Origin: Verrucomicrobiia bacterium
GTDB taxonomy: Bacteria; Verrucomicrobiota; Verrucomicrobiia; JABWAM01
Direction of reading: 5' to 3'
Assembly (NCBI GenBank): GCA_020849895.1
Contig: JADZFN010000035.1
Coordinates: 26,010 to 90,009 of the forward strand
Length of the DNA: 64,000 nucleotides
Part shown: in pieces, positions 27,206-37,835 of the stretch
Position numbering within the stretch: position 1 is the stretch's first letter
Layout of the letters: each line of letters begins with the position of its first letter
Notes under the pieces: model-generated
What the model saw: only the letters and a program-made list of their open reading frames with translations
The model's database searches: none
Told to the model about the DNA's origin: nothing
Program-made: the position numbers and the translations under genes

Positions 27206-29463
27206 GGGTGGAGTTCCGAGGTCAAGGTCGCGCCCCGGCGGGCCCGCACGGCGGTGACGAGCAGGCCGCCGAGGATGGCGGGCCAGCGCCACGGGCGACG
27301 GACGTTGGCGCGCAGAAACAGGCTTTTCCTAAGGATGCCATGCCAGAAATACCACGGCCTCCAAGCGGCGGGTACGTGTCGCCAGAAGAAAAGCCAAGCC
27401 GAGATGTATTTCTCCGATTCGGGCCACGGGTTGGCGCGGTCACCGAGGCGAAGCCCGCCTTCTGGGCTTTTGGTATGGTTCACCGCGAGCGCGGGTTCGA
27501 AGAGGATGCGGCAGCCCTGTTGCCGCAGACGGAGAGCGAGGTCGGCGTCGTCGCCGTAGGAGTTGCCGGTGAAACGCGGGTCCAATCCGCCGGCGCTCCG
27601 CCAGGCTTCCGCGCGGACGGCGCAGTTGCAGGTGCTCAGGGCGCACACCTCGCCGCGCCACCGGCTGTTACGCGGAAAGAACATCACCTGCTCGAACGGG
27701 ATGGAGGACTCCGGCGTGACCACGGCGCCTTCCTCGAAGTTCGGCGGGGTCCGCTCTTGGCCGCAGACGGCGTCCACCGGTTCTCGAGCGAAAGCGGCGG
27801 CGTAGCCGGCGAGGAAACGCGAACTCTCGATGCGGACGTCGTCGTCGAGGAAAACCAGGATTTGGCTCCGCGCGAGGGCGGCGCCGTCGTTGCGTGCAGC
27901 GACGACGCCGCGCGGGCGCCGGAGGATCCGGAGGCGGAGATATCCGAGGCGTTCTCCCCATGGCTCGAAGACGTCCGCGCCGAGAGGAGGATCATTCTGA
28001 TCCATCACCAGGACTTCTCCGTGGACGCCCTTCTGGATGGCGAGGTCGGCGAGCAGGGCGCGCAAGGCTTCGCGGCGGCGGAACGTCGCCACGATCACGC
28101 TGACCTCGAAAGGTTCGACCTTCGAGGGCGGTGCTTCCGGGACAGCCGCTTGGACGGCGTTGGAGATTTGTCCGCGATACACGAGCTCGGTTTCGCGTGC
28201 GACGTCCCGCATCGAGCGGGTGCGCCCGATGCCTTGGCGGAGGCGGGTGAGGATTTCGGGTTGGGCGTGGACCATCTGGAGGATACGCGCGAGGTCCGTG
28301 ATCGAATCCGGCTCGAAGAGCAGGCCGTTCACGTGGTTCTCGATCAACTCGCACATGCCTCCGTGTCGTGCTCCGAGAACGGGCACCCCGACGGCAAAGG
28401 CTTCGTAGATCACGAGCGGGCCGGTCTCCATCCAACGCGAAGGAACGACGAGCAGGTCGAGATCCGCGAGCCATTCCTTGACCTCGGCGGGAGGGGAAGG
28501 CTTCAGGAGGTGAATGCGCGGATCGTCGCCGATGTGCTCGAGGAGGGTGCGGTAGTACGCCTCGTCTTGCGGGATGCCTTTCAGTTCGAGAGAAAAATCT
28601 ACCGAAGGCGGGAGGCGTTTTACAGCGGTTGTGAGGAGCATGACCCCTTTGACGTGATCGAGGCGTCCGAGAAAGCCGACGCGGCGAAGCGGCCGGACGC
28701 TGGCGCGGACGGGGGGCCGTTCCGAGGGCATGTCGCACCCCTGGCGCATCATGAGGAGCTTCGTGCGGGGGCATCCGTTCCGCGCCAGAGCGTCGCAGAC
28801 CCACCGGCAGACGCCGATGACGCTTTCGCAGAGACGCCAGGTTTCTTCGAGCTGGCGGCGGCGGAGGTCGAGCGAATAGGGATAGCGCAGGGCCGTGCCG
28901 AGGCGGCCAGGGAGATGTCGTCCGAGCAAAGGCAGAAACTTCGCGGCGCCGGCAAGCGTCCAAGCGACCGCGCGAGGAAGACCTCGCTTGTGAAAATAGC
29001 AGGCCGCGCAGCGGATAAAGCGGATTTCGCCGTCGCAGATGATACGGTCCCAGCGTCGCATCGTGCCTCGCGCGCAAAAAGCGGAGGCGGTGTGGAAAGT
29101 CAGGTATACGGGAAAGCCGGCCTCCCGTGCGGCACGCGCATGCCAGTAGCCGGCGCCGTGAGTCCAGGAATGGAAATGCACGAGGTCCGGGCGCGTCGTG
29201 CGCAACCAGCGCACGAGCGTCGAAACGGAGTCGGGCGCCTGAAGGCCGAACGCTTCCGCGTGTCGGTAGGTCGCGCCGGCCGGATAACGATAGACGGGAA
29301 CGCCCTCGTGCGCGTAGGCGCGCTCGTCGGCGCCGTCATGCGGCGCGGCGATGAGCACCTCGTGACCGAGACGGCAGAGCTCGCGGGCCAGGCCGGCGAC
29401 ATAGACCTCGCTGCCTCCGTGACTCTCCGGATAGTACCAGCCGACAACGCAGACGATTTTCAT
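27202..29463 (-). CDS. Two-domain glycosyltransferase: GT4 fused to GT2
   Basis: 753 residues from ATG 29463-29461; the frame upstream is the shadow of the deacetylase gene. Residues about 1-420 are a GT4 enzyme: VVGWYYPESHGGSEVYVAGL, RVGFLGRLDHVKGVMLL and a PLVIYEAFAVGVPVLG donor site. Residues about 445-700 are a GT2 domain: VSVIVATFRRREALRALLADL, the metal-binding ILVFLDDDVRIE and DADLALRLRQQG with the catalytic-base region. A short hydrophobic end follows. The two activities may add successive sugars. Both ends overlap neighbours by four bases. Confidence 0.88.
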   Translation of the reverse strand: MKIVCVVGWYYPESHGGSEVYVAGLARELCRLGHEVLIAAPHDGADERAYAHEGVPVYRYPAGATYRHAEAFGLQAPDSVSTLVRWLRTTRPDLVHFHSWTHGAGYWHARAAREAGFPVYLTFHTASAFCARGTMRRWDRIICDGEIRFIRCAACYFHKRGLPRAVAWTLAGAAKFLPLLGRHLPGRLGTALRYPYSLDLRRRQLEETWRLCESVIGVCRWVCDALARNGCPRTKLLMMRQGCDMPSERPPVRASVRPLRRVGFLGRLDHVKGVMLLTTAVKRLPPSVDFSLELKGIPQDEAYYRTLLEHIGDDPRIHLLKPSPPAEVKEWLADLDLLVVPSRWMETGPLVIYEAFAVGVPVLGARHGGMCELIENHVNGLLFEPDSITDLARILQMVHAQPEILTRLRQGIGRTRSMRDVARETELVYRGQISNAVQAAVPEAPPSKVEPFEVSVIVATFRRREALRALLADLAIQKGVHGEVLVMDQNDPPLGADVFEPWGERLGYLRLRILRRPRGVVAARNDGAALARSQILVFLDDDVRIESSRFLAGYAAAFAREPVDAVCGQERTPPNFEEGAVVTPESSIPFEQVMFFPRNSRWRGEVCALSTCNCAVRAEAWRSAGGLDPRFTGNSYGDDADLALRLRQQGCRILFEPALAVNHTKSPEGGLRLGDRANPWPESEKYISAWLFFWRHVPAAWRPWYFWHGILRKSLFLRANVRRPWRWPAILGGLLVTAVRARRGATLTSELHP

Positions 29464-30416
29464 GGTCCAGAGCGGAGCCTGGCCCAATGGGCGGCGAAAC
29501 GCCACACCGGGCCCGGCGGAAAAACGACGCGGGAGAGATCGAAAGACGCGGCGCCGCGGGCGTCGGCGGAGCCGTCCGACCGAAAGGCGGCGCGATATCC
29601 GGCGGTGCGTGCCGCGTCCCGGACCGCCGGTGAGACCGCGCGCGCGTCGCCGTAGGGATAGGCGAGCAGTGTCGGGCGCGCGCCGAGCTCCGCTTCGAGG
29701 CGTTCGGGGGGACGGCGCAGCTCTTCCTCGAGACGTTCCGGCGCGAGACGCGCGAGAGGCGCGTGCGAAACGCCATGCGCGCCGAAGTCGGCGCGCTCGC
29801 GCAGCGCGCGGAGCATCGCCCAGTCGCAGAACTCGTTTGGCGCGTCGGCCGTCGGCGGGCGCCAGCCCCGGGCCGCGGCTTCCGCGGCGACTTTCGCGGA
29901 GGCGTCCTCCGGATTTTCGAACGCGAGGTGTTTCCAGCGCGCGAGGTCGGCCTCTGCGCCGGCGGGGCGTTCGGCGGCGCGATAGAGCCAATCCCACCAT
30001 GGACGCGCGCGGCGGTCGTCTACGAAGCCGGTGCTCACGAAGAGGAGAGGGCGAATTCCGAGTGCGGCGCAGGCGGGCACGGCAAGCCTTGCGAAGTCTT
30101 GATAACCGTCGTCGAAGGTGACGAGGACCCGAGGGCGGCCCGGGCGCGAGGGGCGTTGCCGTTCCCGCAACCATTCTTCCGCGGGGAGCATCTCGGCGCG
30201 GCGGCGCAGCCATTCGAGGCGGGCAAAGAGGTCGTCGGCGGCGATCTCGTCCATCGGGATGCGGCCCGGCGGACCGCCCGGCTCGGTCACGCGGTGGAAG
30301 AGCAGCGCGACGCAGGGCGCCTTGCGGAGACGGAGGCGGGCCAGTCCCGCGGTGGCACCGGTAAACCACGCGGCGCGCGCGGCGGCGCGGCGGAGGATGG
30401 CGCGCGAAGCGTTCAT
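29460..30416 (-). CDS. Polysaccharide deacetylase (NodB-homology, CE4)
   Basis: 318 residues. The N-terminus has a weak membrane segment (AAWFTGATAGLA). The NodB motif 1 is VTFDDGYQD near residue 102 (both Asp present) and motif 2 is HGVSH near residue 230, giving the metal-binding His pair; AYPYGD is motif 3. These zinc enzymes remove N- or O-acetyl groups from glycans, usually outside the membrane. A lone deacetylase between glycosyltransferases suggests tailoring of the cluster's own glycan. The start overlaps the GT2 stop by four bases. Confidence 0.88.
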   Translation of the reverse strand: MNASRAILRRAAARAAWFTGATAGLARLRLRKAPCVALLFHRVTEPGGPPGRIPMDEIAADDLFARLEWLRRRAEMLPAEEWLRERQRPSRPGRPRVLVTFDDGYQDFARLAVPACAALGIRPLLFVSTGFVDDRRARPWWDWLYRAAERPAGAEADLARWKHLAFENPEDASAKVAAEAAARGWRPPTADAPNEFCDWAMLRALRERADFGAHGVSHAPLARLAPERLEEELRRPPERLEAELGARPTLLAYPYGDARAVSPAVRDAARTAGYRAAFRSDGSADARGAASFDLSRVVFPPGPVWRFAAHWARLRSGP

Positions 30417-31345
30417 GGGGGCGCGTCCTTCGAATCAAGGAGGAGCGGGCCCGCGCGCAGTTTCGCCGTCGCGAGGCGCCAGCCGCGCGCGATGTGGGCG
30501 AGGTTGCGCGCGAGCCGGACGGGGTGGAGCACCACGGCCTTCCTGAAGACGAGGTAGCGCAGGTTCCAGGCGATCGCCCGACGGGCGCGGAAGACGCCGA
30601 AATTTTTCCGCCAGAAATAGAAGTGGGTCGCCCATCCCTCGGCGTCCATCCAGAGGTCGGGACGTCCCTCGAGCCGGCGGCCGCCGGAGCGGACTTTGAG
30701 ATGGGTCACTGTTGCGGTCGGATCGAAGACGAGACGGGCGCCGGCGGTCCGCAGGCGGCAGGAGAAATCGGTGTCGTCGAGCCAGGTCCGCTCGAAGCGG
30801 GTGTCGAATCCGCCAACTCGGATCGCAAGGGCACGCTTCACCGAAGAGTTGGTGCTGGGCCAATTCACGGCGGGCGCGCGCTCCGCGTAGTTCAGGGGGA
30901 AAAACTGCCAGCCGAGGTGCGGCCAGGCGTGCTGCGCCGGCAGGTCGCGCGTCGGGGCCTGCCCCGGCTCCAGCGCCTGGCCGGCGACGCCATCCAACGA
31001 CGGATCCTTCCGGTAATTGGCGAGATGGCAGGCGACGAGGTCGGGCGGCACGCGGACGTCGTCGTCGAGCAGGAGCACGATCGGAGCGCGCGCGGCGAGG
31101 ATGCCGAGGTTGCGCGCGCGCTGGGCGTTCGCGAAATTCTCTTCGAAGAGGCGGATGCGCCCCGCGCGATGCCAGGCGCGGAGTTCGGCGGTCGCGAGGT
31201 TTGCGGTGTCGGCGCGCTGCAGCACGACCACGACCTCGGGAGAAACGCCTTCCTGGCGGAGCAGATCGGCGACGGCATCGCGGACGACGGCTTCGCGGCC
31301 GAGGCTGGCGAAGATGACGCTGATTTCCGGAGGGGGCGGCTCCAC
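30413..31345 (-). CDS. Family 2 glycosyltransferase
   Basis: 310 residues. GT2/GT-A features: ISVIFASLGREAVVRDAVADL at the nucleotide site, IVLLLDDDVRVPPDL with the DxD-type metal motif near residue 95, and the WLDDTDFSCRLRTAG block that usually holds the catalytic base near 190. The C-terminus is basic and amphipathic, probably resting on the membrane. It is the first gene of the four-gene glycan set read on the minus strand. No promoter was recognised in the 38 bases upstream. Confidence 0.87.
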   Translation of the reverse strand: MEPPPPEISVIFASLGREAVVRDAVADLLRQEGVSPEVVVVLQRADTANLATAELRAWHRAGRIRLFEENFANAQRARNLGILAARAPIVLLLDDDVRVPPDLVACHLANYRKDPSLDGVAGQALEPGQAPTRDLPAQHAWPHLGWQFFPLNYAERAPAVNWPSTNSSVKRALAIRVGGFDTRFERTWLDDTDFSCRLRTAGARLVFDPTATVTHLKVRSGGRRLEGRPDLWMDAEGWATHFYFWRKNFGVFRARRAIAWNLRYLVFRKAVVLHPVRLARNLAHIARGWRLATAKLRAGPLLLDSKDAPP

Positions 31346-31383
31346 GGGGCGTCCATCCTATCCCGGATCGGACAGGAAACCAG

Positions 31384-32447
31384 TCAGCGGTAGCCGAAGG
31401 GCGTCAGCTCCGCGGGCGCGATCTGTTTCGATCCGAGGAGGCGGGTGACGACGGTGACGACGCCGTAGCGGCAGAACGGGAGCTCGGCGGCGAGCTGCGG
31501 GAGGGAGCGCGGTTCAGCGGAGATCCTTTTCCAAAGCGCCTTCGCGCAGTCTTCGAGGTCCTTGTGCGGCCAGTCCATGTGCGAGTGAACGCGTTTGAAG
31601 CGCGTTGCCGCGCCGAGGCCGAGATCGGGTTCGAGCGCATGCAGCTCGTCGCGCAGGTGAACGGCATGAAGCACGAACTCGTTGATGTCCGGAAGGTCGA
31701 GAGGAGATTCCACGACCGGAGGCTCATCGAGCCGGCTGAAACCGAAGTGGCCCTTGGGCGGCAGTTGGAAGAGCTGCAGCAGTGCTTCGCGTCCGTAAAG
31801 GTGCTGGTAGCGGGCGGAGATCGGCCGGCCGTTCGCGAAGGCGAACTCGCCGATCATCTCGGAGGCGAGGCCGTGGATTTGCATCACACCGTGCTGCCGG
31901 GAGAAGCCGATGGTTTGGAAAACGGTCGGGAGATCGAAGAAATCGAGGTTGCCCGCCAGTTCCGTTGCGTGGCTGTAAAAATGGAGTTGTGCGGTGGTTT
32001 TGTGAAGACGACAGCTCAGGACGATGGCGAGGTAGTGGCCGAAGGCAGGAACGGTCGCGAGCAGTTTCTCGAAGGCGTCGCGTTCGAACCGCAGCAGAGT
32101 GGCCGTTTCCGGGACGCGCACCGAGGCGGTGCGCGGCATGCCCAACAAAAGTCCGATCTCGCCGAAGATGTCGCCTTTGGAAAGGTAGGCGACCGGCGTA
32201 GGGTTTTCCCCTTCGGAGCTAGCGACCACGATTTCGACCGCGCCGTCGTTCACCACGAAGAAGGCGTCGCTCTCCTGCCCTTGGAGATATACGAGGGAGT
32301 CGCGCTCACCGCTCACGAGGCGTCCGAGCTTGACGATCTGCTCGAACTCCTTCGGATTCATCTTCCGGCAGAACGTGAAAAAATCGTCGGCCGGCGGCGC
32401 GGCGGAAAGCAGCGCGAGCCCGGCCGGTTCGCTGCTCGAAAGGGTGC

Positions 32448-32451
<4 letters not shown>
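31384..32451 (-). CDS. Cyclic-nucleotide-binding protein with DUF4388 (PATAN-like) domain
   Basis: 355 residues from ATG 32451-32449. Residues about 25-140 are a cNMP-binding domain: VYLQGQESDAFFVVNDGAVEI, then the phosphate-binding cassette GDIFGEIGLLLGMPRTASVR with its conserved Glu and Arg. Residues about 165-240 match DUF4388: ELAGNLDFFDLPTVFQTIGF, GVMQIHG and GEFAFANGRPISARY. The rest is helical. DUF4388/PATAN modules act in bacterial signalling, often as protein-contact domains. The start overlaps the kinase stop in an ATGA, so the pair forms a signalling unit. The FHA-cyclase at 37836-38771 could supply the nucleotide. Confidence 0.82.
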
Positions 32452-34652
<2,201 letters not shown>

Positions 34653-34674
34653 GGGGAGGAGGAAAGCGGTGGAT

Positions 34675-35037
34675 TCAATCCCCGCGGTATTCGGCGCGGG
34701 CGGTGCACGTCTCCGCGACGACGACCGCGGAAAGGAGAGGGAGCGCAGGTTTGAGGCGATCCCAGATCCATTTCGCGAGATTTTCGGAGGTCGGATTGTC
34801 GAGGCCGGGCACGTCGTTCAGGCAGCGATGATCGAGTTGGTCGAAAAACGGTGCGAAGGTTTCTTTGATGTCGGCGTAGTCCATCAACCATCCGAGCTTT
34901 GCGTCGCACTCGCCTTCGACGCGCACTTCGATGCGGAAACTGTGGCCGTGCATCCGCGCGCACTTGTGCCCCTGCGGGAGGCGCGGCAAGGCATGTGCCG
35001 CCTCGATCTGGAACATCCTCGTCAATGCGACTTTCAT
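34675..35037 (-). CDS. queD: 6-carboxy-5,6,7,8-tetrahydropterin synthase QueD
   Basis: 120 residues from ATG 35037-35035, the standard QueD size. The zinc site is formed by His in EAAHALPR and HGH in CARMHGHSF, where the Cys is catalytic. NPTSENLAKWIWDRL and the Glu of ETCTARAEY are family marks. QueD converts dihydroneopterin triphosphate to carboxytetrahydropterin for queuosine and other deazapurines. QueC, QueE and QueF are not in the window. An in-frame ATG 27 residues upstream is possible but adds no known sequence. Confidence 0.93.
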   Translation of the reverse strand: MKVALTRMFQIEAAHALPRLPQGHKCARMHGHSFRIEVRVEGECDAKLGWLMDYADIKETFAPFFDQLDHRCLNDVPGLDNPTSENLAKWIWDRLKPALPLLSAVVVAETCTARAEYRGD

Positions 35038-35186
35038 CTCCTGCACGATGGCCGAGCCGCCCGCCTTCAGGCAAAGCCAATTTTGCATGGGCCCAACCGG
35101 AGTGGCGGCCTTGCGCCGATCCAACCCGTTTCCTTTGGCCGAGTCCATCCCGACCTTGTCCTTCCGCACGGTCTTGTCGCCCAGGC

Positions 35187-35221
35187 TTGGCTTCCGCCGG
35201 CGGCATGGATAGGTTGCGCGG
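35187..35221 (+). promoter_or_regulatory. Predicted leaderless promoter of the hypothetical gene at 35222
   Basis: TTGGCT at 35187-35192, a 17-base spacer and TAGGTT at 35210-35215 are followed by six bases (GCGCGG) and then ATG. A start site seven bases past the -10 box would fall on the start codon itself. The region is shared with the divergent queD gene. Confidence 0.45.
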
Positions 35222-35611
35222 ATGAGCCTTGAACGTTCGGGATATGTCGGGCTGTTTCGCGATCCTTGGGATCGAACGCGGGTGGAAGCCCTGGTGCGCT
35301 TCTGGCTCGAACGTTTCGGCGCCGTCGAACAAACTGCGGGCGTCGGCCCTCAAAGCCTGACTCTGGTGATCAAGGCGCCGTCCGATGTCATCAGGCAGAA
35401 AGACCTCCAATTTCGAGTCTTGTCGGGAAGCCAATTCGCCTGGGTGTATCTCACAACGGATCGGCGCGTGGCGGAAACCACGGGGCTCGTCTCGGAAGAC
35501 GCCGCCGCGCTCTGCCGCGATGTGCTGGCGGAGGCGCCCGGTTGCCTCGAGGTGATCCACGAAAAGAACGAGGCCCGTCTCGATCAGCTCGAGAAACTGG
35601 GATTGATGTGA
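35222..35611 (+). CDS. Small soluble protein of unknown function
   Basis: 129 residues, no signal peptide or membrane segment. It appears to be alpha/beta (LVRFWLERFGAVEQ, SLTLVIKAPSDVI, AWVYLTTDRRVAETTG, CLEVIHEKNEARLDQLEKLG). I recognise no family. A leaderless-type promoter lies directly before the ATG, and reading is away from queD. Codon use resembles its neighbours, and the frame is not a shadow of another gene, which supports its being real. Confidence 0.55.
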   Translation: MSLERSGYVGLFRDPWDRTRVEALVRFWLERFGAVEQTAGVGPQSLTLVIKAPSDVIRQKDLQFRVLSGSQFAWVYLTTDRRVAETTGLVSEDAAALCRDVLAEAPGCLEVIHEKNEARLDQLEKLGLM

Positions 35612-35844
35612 GAGAAAACCGTTCGCGCGTCGAAACACCTTTCGCCGTTCGCCCCCTTTCCACGCCTTAACGCGGAGTTTTTACGAGAGGGAGGAGAATG
35701 GCCCTTGATTTCCGTGTCGGCGCGGAAGCAACCCAATTGGCAATCCCCGCGCGGCGTGCGCAGCCCCCAAGTTTTCCAGGAACTTGCAGGCTCCAAACCC
35801 AACCCGCTCCCGCCATCAAACCGCAGCTCGAAGCGGTTCGACTC
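35612..35844. other. Intergenic spacer without a recognisable gene
   Basis: Together with the inverted-repeat element at 35845-35900 and the 48 bases after it, this makes a 337-base gap between convergent genes. Short frames here show no coding pattern. Base composition is somewhat more AT-rich than the genes around it. Apart from the element described separately I see nothing in it. Confidence 0.6.
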
Positions 35845-35900
35845 TGAGAGGGTGTTTGAAAATTGGCCTGCCCTCTGTCGAATTTTCAAACACCCTCTGA
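35845..35900. mobile_element. 50-base MITE-like inverted-repeat element with TGA flanks
   Basis: Perfect 17-base inverted repeats (GAGGGTGTTTGAAAATT at 35848-35864 and its complement at 35881-35897) surround a 16-base centre. The element is flanked by TGA on both sides (35845-35847 and 35898-35900), the form of a 3-base TNA target duplication made by some IS5-family elements. There is no T tract, so it is not a classical terminator, though it sits between convergent genes and may stop transcripts. Confidence 0.45.
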
Positions 35901-35948
35901 AGGATTCCCTTCGATCCACGGACCCGTGGAACTCAGGGTCCTCGACCT

Positions 35949-36317
35949 CTACATGTCGTGCGGATTAACACCGATCCCCACGATGGAGCAGGCGACGACC
36001 GTCTCGATGCCGAGCTCCTCGGCCCGTTCAATGGCGGCGTCGCTTTCGGTTCCGGGATTGAGCCACACCTTGCGAATGCCTTTCGCGGCGAGATCTTGGA
36101 GGATGCCGGGAACGAGGTTGGGCGGTAGGTAGAGGCTGGCCGCCTCCACACCCACGGGAAGCTCGCGCACGGACCGGAAAGCCTTGAGCCCCTCGATCTC
36201 GGATTCCTTGGGGTTCACGGGATAGACCGTCCAGCCTTGCTGGACATAGGCGCGCACGGCCTTGTTTCCAAACTTCTCCTGATTGGCCGACGCGCCGACG
36301 ATCGCGATGGTCTTCAT
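35949..36317 (-). CDS. CoA-binding protein (YccU-like)
   Basis: 122 residues, a single Rossmann domain: TIAIVGASANQEKFGNKAVR with the glycine-rich CoA-binding turn, VYPVNPKESEIEGLKAF, and KVWLNPGTESDAAIERAEELG. It resembles the CoA-binding domain of succinyl-CoA synthetase alpha subunits without the catalytic His domain. The family's role is not settled; it probably binds CoA in the cytoplasm. It lies 27 bases downstream of livF on the same strand. Confidence 0.9.
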   Translation of the reverse strand: MKTIAIVGASANQEKFGNKAVRAYVQQGWTVYPVNPKESEIEGLKAFRSVRELPVGVEAASLYLPPNLVPGILQDLAAKGIRKVWLNPGTESDAAIERAEELGIETVVACSIVGIGVNPHDM

Positions 36318-36344
36318 GGCGATGGGGGGTTGGGAAAGGATACC

Positions 36345-37055
36345 TCAGGTTTCGCCCAAGTAAAACTGGCGGACCCGTTTGCTGGCAAGCAATTCAGCAG
36401 AGGGCCCCTCCATCACGATCTGTCCCGTCTGGATGACGTAGCCGCGCGCAGCGGCGTGGAGGGCCATGTGCGCGTTCTGCTCGACGAGAAGGATCGTGGC
36501 GCCTTGGGCGTTGATCTGGCGGATGGTCTTGAAGATGGACTGGACGATGATCGGGGCGAGACCGAGCGAGGGTTCGTCGAGGAGCAACAGGCGTGGGCGG
36601 CCCATGAGGGCGCGGCTGATGGCGAGCATCTGCTGTTCGCCACCGCTGAGGGTGGCGGCGCTCTGACGGCGGCGCTCCTTGAGGCGGGGGAAGATGCCGA
36701 AGATCCATTCGAGGTCTTCGGCGATCTCGAGGCGGTCATGGCGGAGGTAGGCCCCCGCCATGAGGTTCTCCTCGACGGTGAAGTTGGCGAAGATCGCGCG
36801 CCCTTCGGGCACGTGGGCGATGCCGAGCCCGACGATCTCGTGCGGAGGAAGGCGATGGATCGCATGCGTTCCCTGAAAGACGATCGCGCCTTCGCTGGGG
36901 GGGGTCAGACCCGAGATTGCGCGGAGCAGCGAGGATTTGCCCGTGCCGTTCGCGCCGATGAGGGCGACGATCTCTCCGGCGTGGACCTGGAGCGACACGC
37001 CCTTCAGCGCGTGGATCGCGCCGTAGTGGACGGAAACATTCTCGACGGAGAGCAT
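36345..37055 (-). CDS. livF: Branched-chain amino acid ABC transporter ATPase LivF
   Basis: 236 residues, the LivF length. Walker A GANGTGKSSLL near residue 36, Q-loop, signature LSGGEQQMLAISRALM, Walker B LLLLDEPSLGLAP and switch LLVEQN are present. IAHVPEGRAIFANFTVEENL is typical of LivF rather than LivG. It energises uptake of amino acids or related compounds such as urea or amides. The partner genes livG, livH, livM and the binding protein are not in the adjacent sequence, which is unusual, so they are split off or lie elsewhere. Confidence 0.92.
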   Translation of the reverse strand: MLSVENVSVHYGAIHALKGVSLQVHAGEIVALIGANGTGKSSLLRAISGLTPPSEGAIVFQGTHAIHRLPPHEIVGLGIAHVPEGRAIFANFTVEENLMAGAYLRHDRLEIAEDLEWIFGIFPRLKERRRQSAATLSGGEQQMLAISRALMGRPRLLLLDEPSLGLAPIIVQSIFKTIRQINAQGATILLVEQNAHMALHAAARGYVIQTGQIVMEGPSAELLASKRVRQFYLGET

Positions 37056-37182
37056 GGAGGGACGCCGTAAGCCGTGTGTCGCAAGCGGAGAGGAGGGAGT
37101 GGGGAACCGTCGGAGAGCGGCGGGAGGGCTGGGTCTGAAAGTTCGAGGATGGAAACGGTCTGCGTCTTGCGGTCCGCTGCGC

Positions 37183-37785
37183 TCACCCGGCTCGCAGCGC
37201 GTCGCGAACGAGGGCTTCCACCTCGGTGGCCGGGCCGAGACGGTCGAGCGCAGCGCGCACGAGCTTGTGCGCCTCGACCTGTTTCCAACCGAGCGAGATG
37301 AGGGCGAGCACGGCGTCGTTGACCTTCTGTTCCTCAGGCGGGAGGGCGTGTCTCACGCTCGCGGCTTCCCACGCGCCGGCGACACCGACGTGGTCCTTCA
37401 GCTCGACGATCATTCGTTCGGCGGTTTTTTTCCCGACGCCCTTGATCGAGGCGAGGGCCTTCACGTCGCCGTTCACCACGGCGCCCTTGAAGGTCGGAAC
37501 GGGCGTGCCGCTCAGGACGGCAAGCGCGGTCTTCGGGCCGATCCCCGAGACGCGCTGTATGAGAAGGCGGAAGAGGTCTCGCTCCTCGGAACTGGCGAAG
37601 CCGTAGAGCTCGTGGGCGTCTTCGCGGACGACGAGTTGCGTGAGGAGTTCCACGTCCCGGCCGGCCGGCGGCAGGCGGTCGTAGGTCGAGAGAGGGATTG
37701 TCACCTCGTAGCCGATTCCGTTCACGTCCACCACGGCCTGCGTGGGATTCGCCTGCGCCAGCCTCCCGCGGAGATGGGTGATCAT
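37183..37785 (-). CDS. ruvA: Holliday junction DNA helicase subunit RuvA
   Basis: 200 residues, normal length. Domain I is an OB fold (ITHLRGRLAQANPTQAVVDVNGIGYEV, first part shown; ELYGF at its end). Domain II has two helix-hairpin-helix motifs, VSGIGPKTALAVLSG and IKGVGKKTAERMIVELKD. Domain III has DAVLALISLGWKQVEAHKLV. RuvA binds four-way junctions and loads RuvB for branch migration. ruvB and ruvC are not adjacent. Confidence 0.96.
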   Translation of the reverse strand: MITHLRGRLAQANPTQAVVDVNGIGYEVTIPLSTYDRLPPAGRDVELLTQLVVREDAHELYGFASSEERDLFRLLIQRVSGIGPKTALAVLSGTPVPTFKGAVVNGDVKALASIKGVGKKTAERMIVELKDHVGVAGAWEAASVRHALPPEEQKVNDAVLALISLGWKQVEAHKLVRAALDRLGPATEVEALVRDALRAG

Positions 37786-37835
37786 CGGTTTCGACGATGC
37801 CGACGCCGCGATCGCGAATCAAGCGTCCCGCGCCT

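Noticed and set aside
27208..29655. 815-residue open frame opposite the GT4-GT2 gene
   Set aside because: It is the shadow of a gene with clear glycosyltransferase motifs on the other strand and has no recognisable domain.
37786..37835. TTGATT-17-CATCGT upstream of ruvA as a further leaderless promoter
   Set aside because: The -10 candidate shares only three bases with TATAAT and does not resemble TAGRTW, so it is not better than chance.
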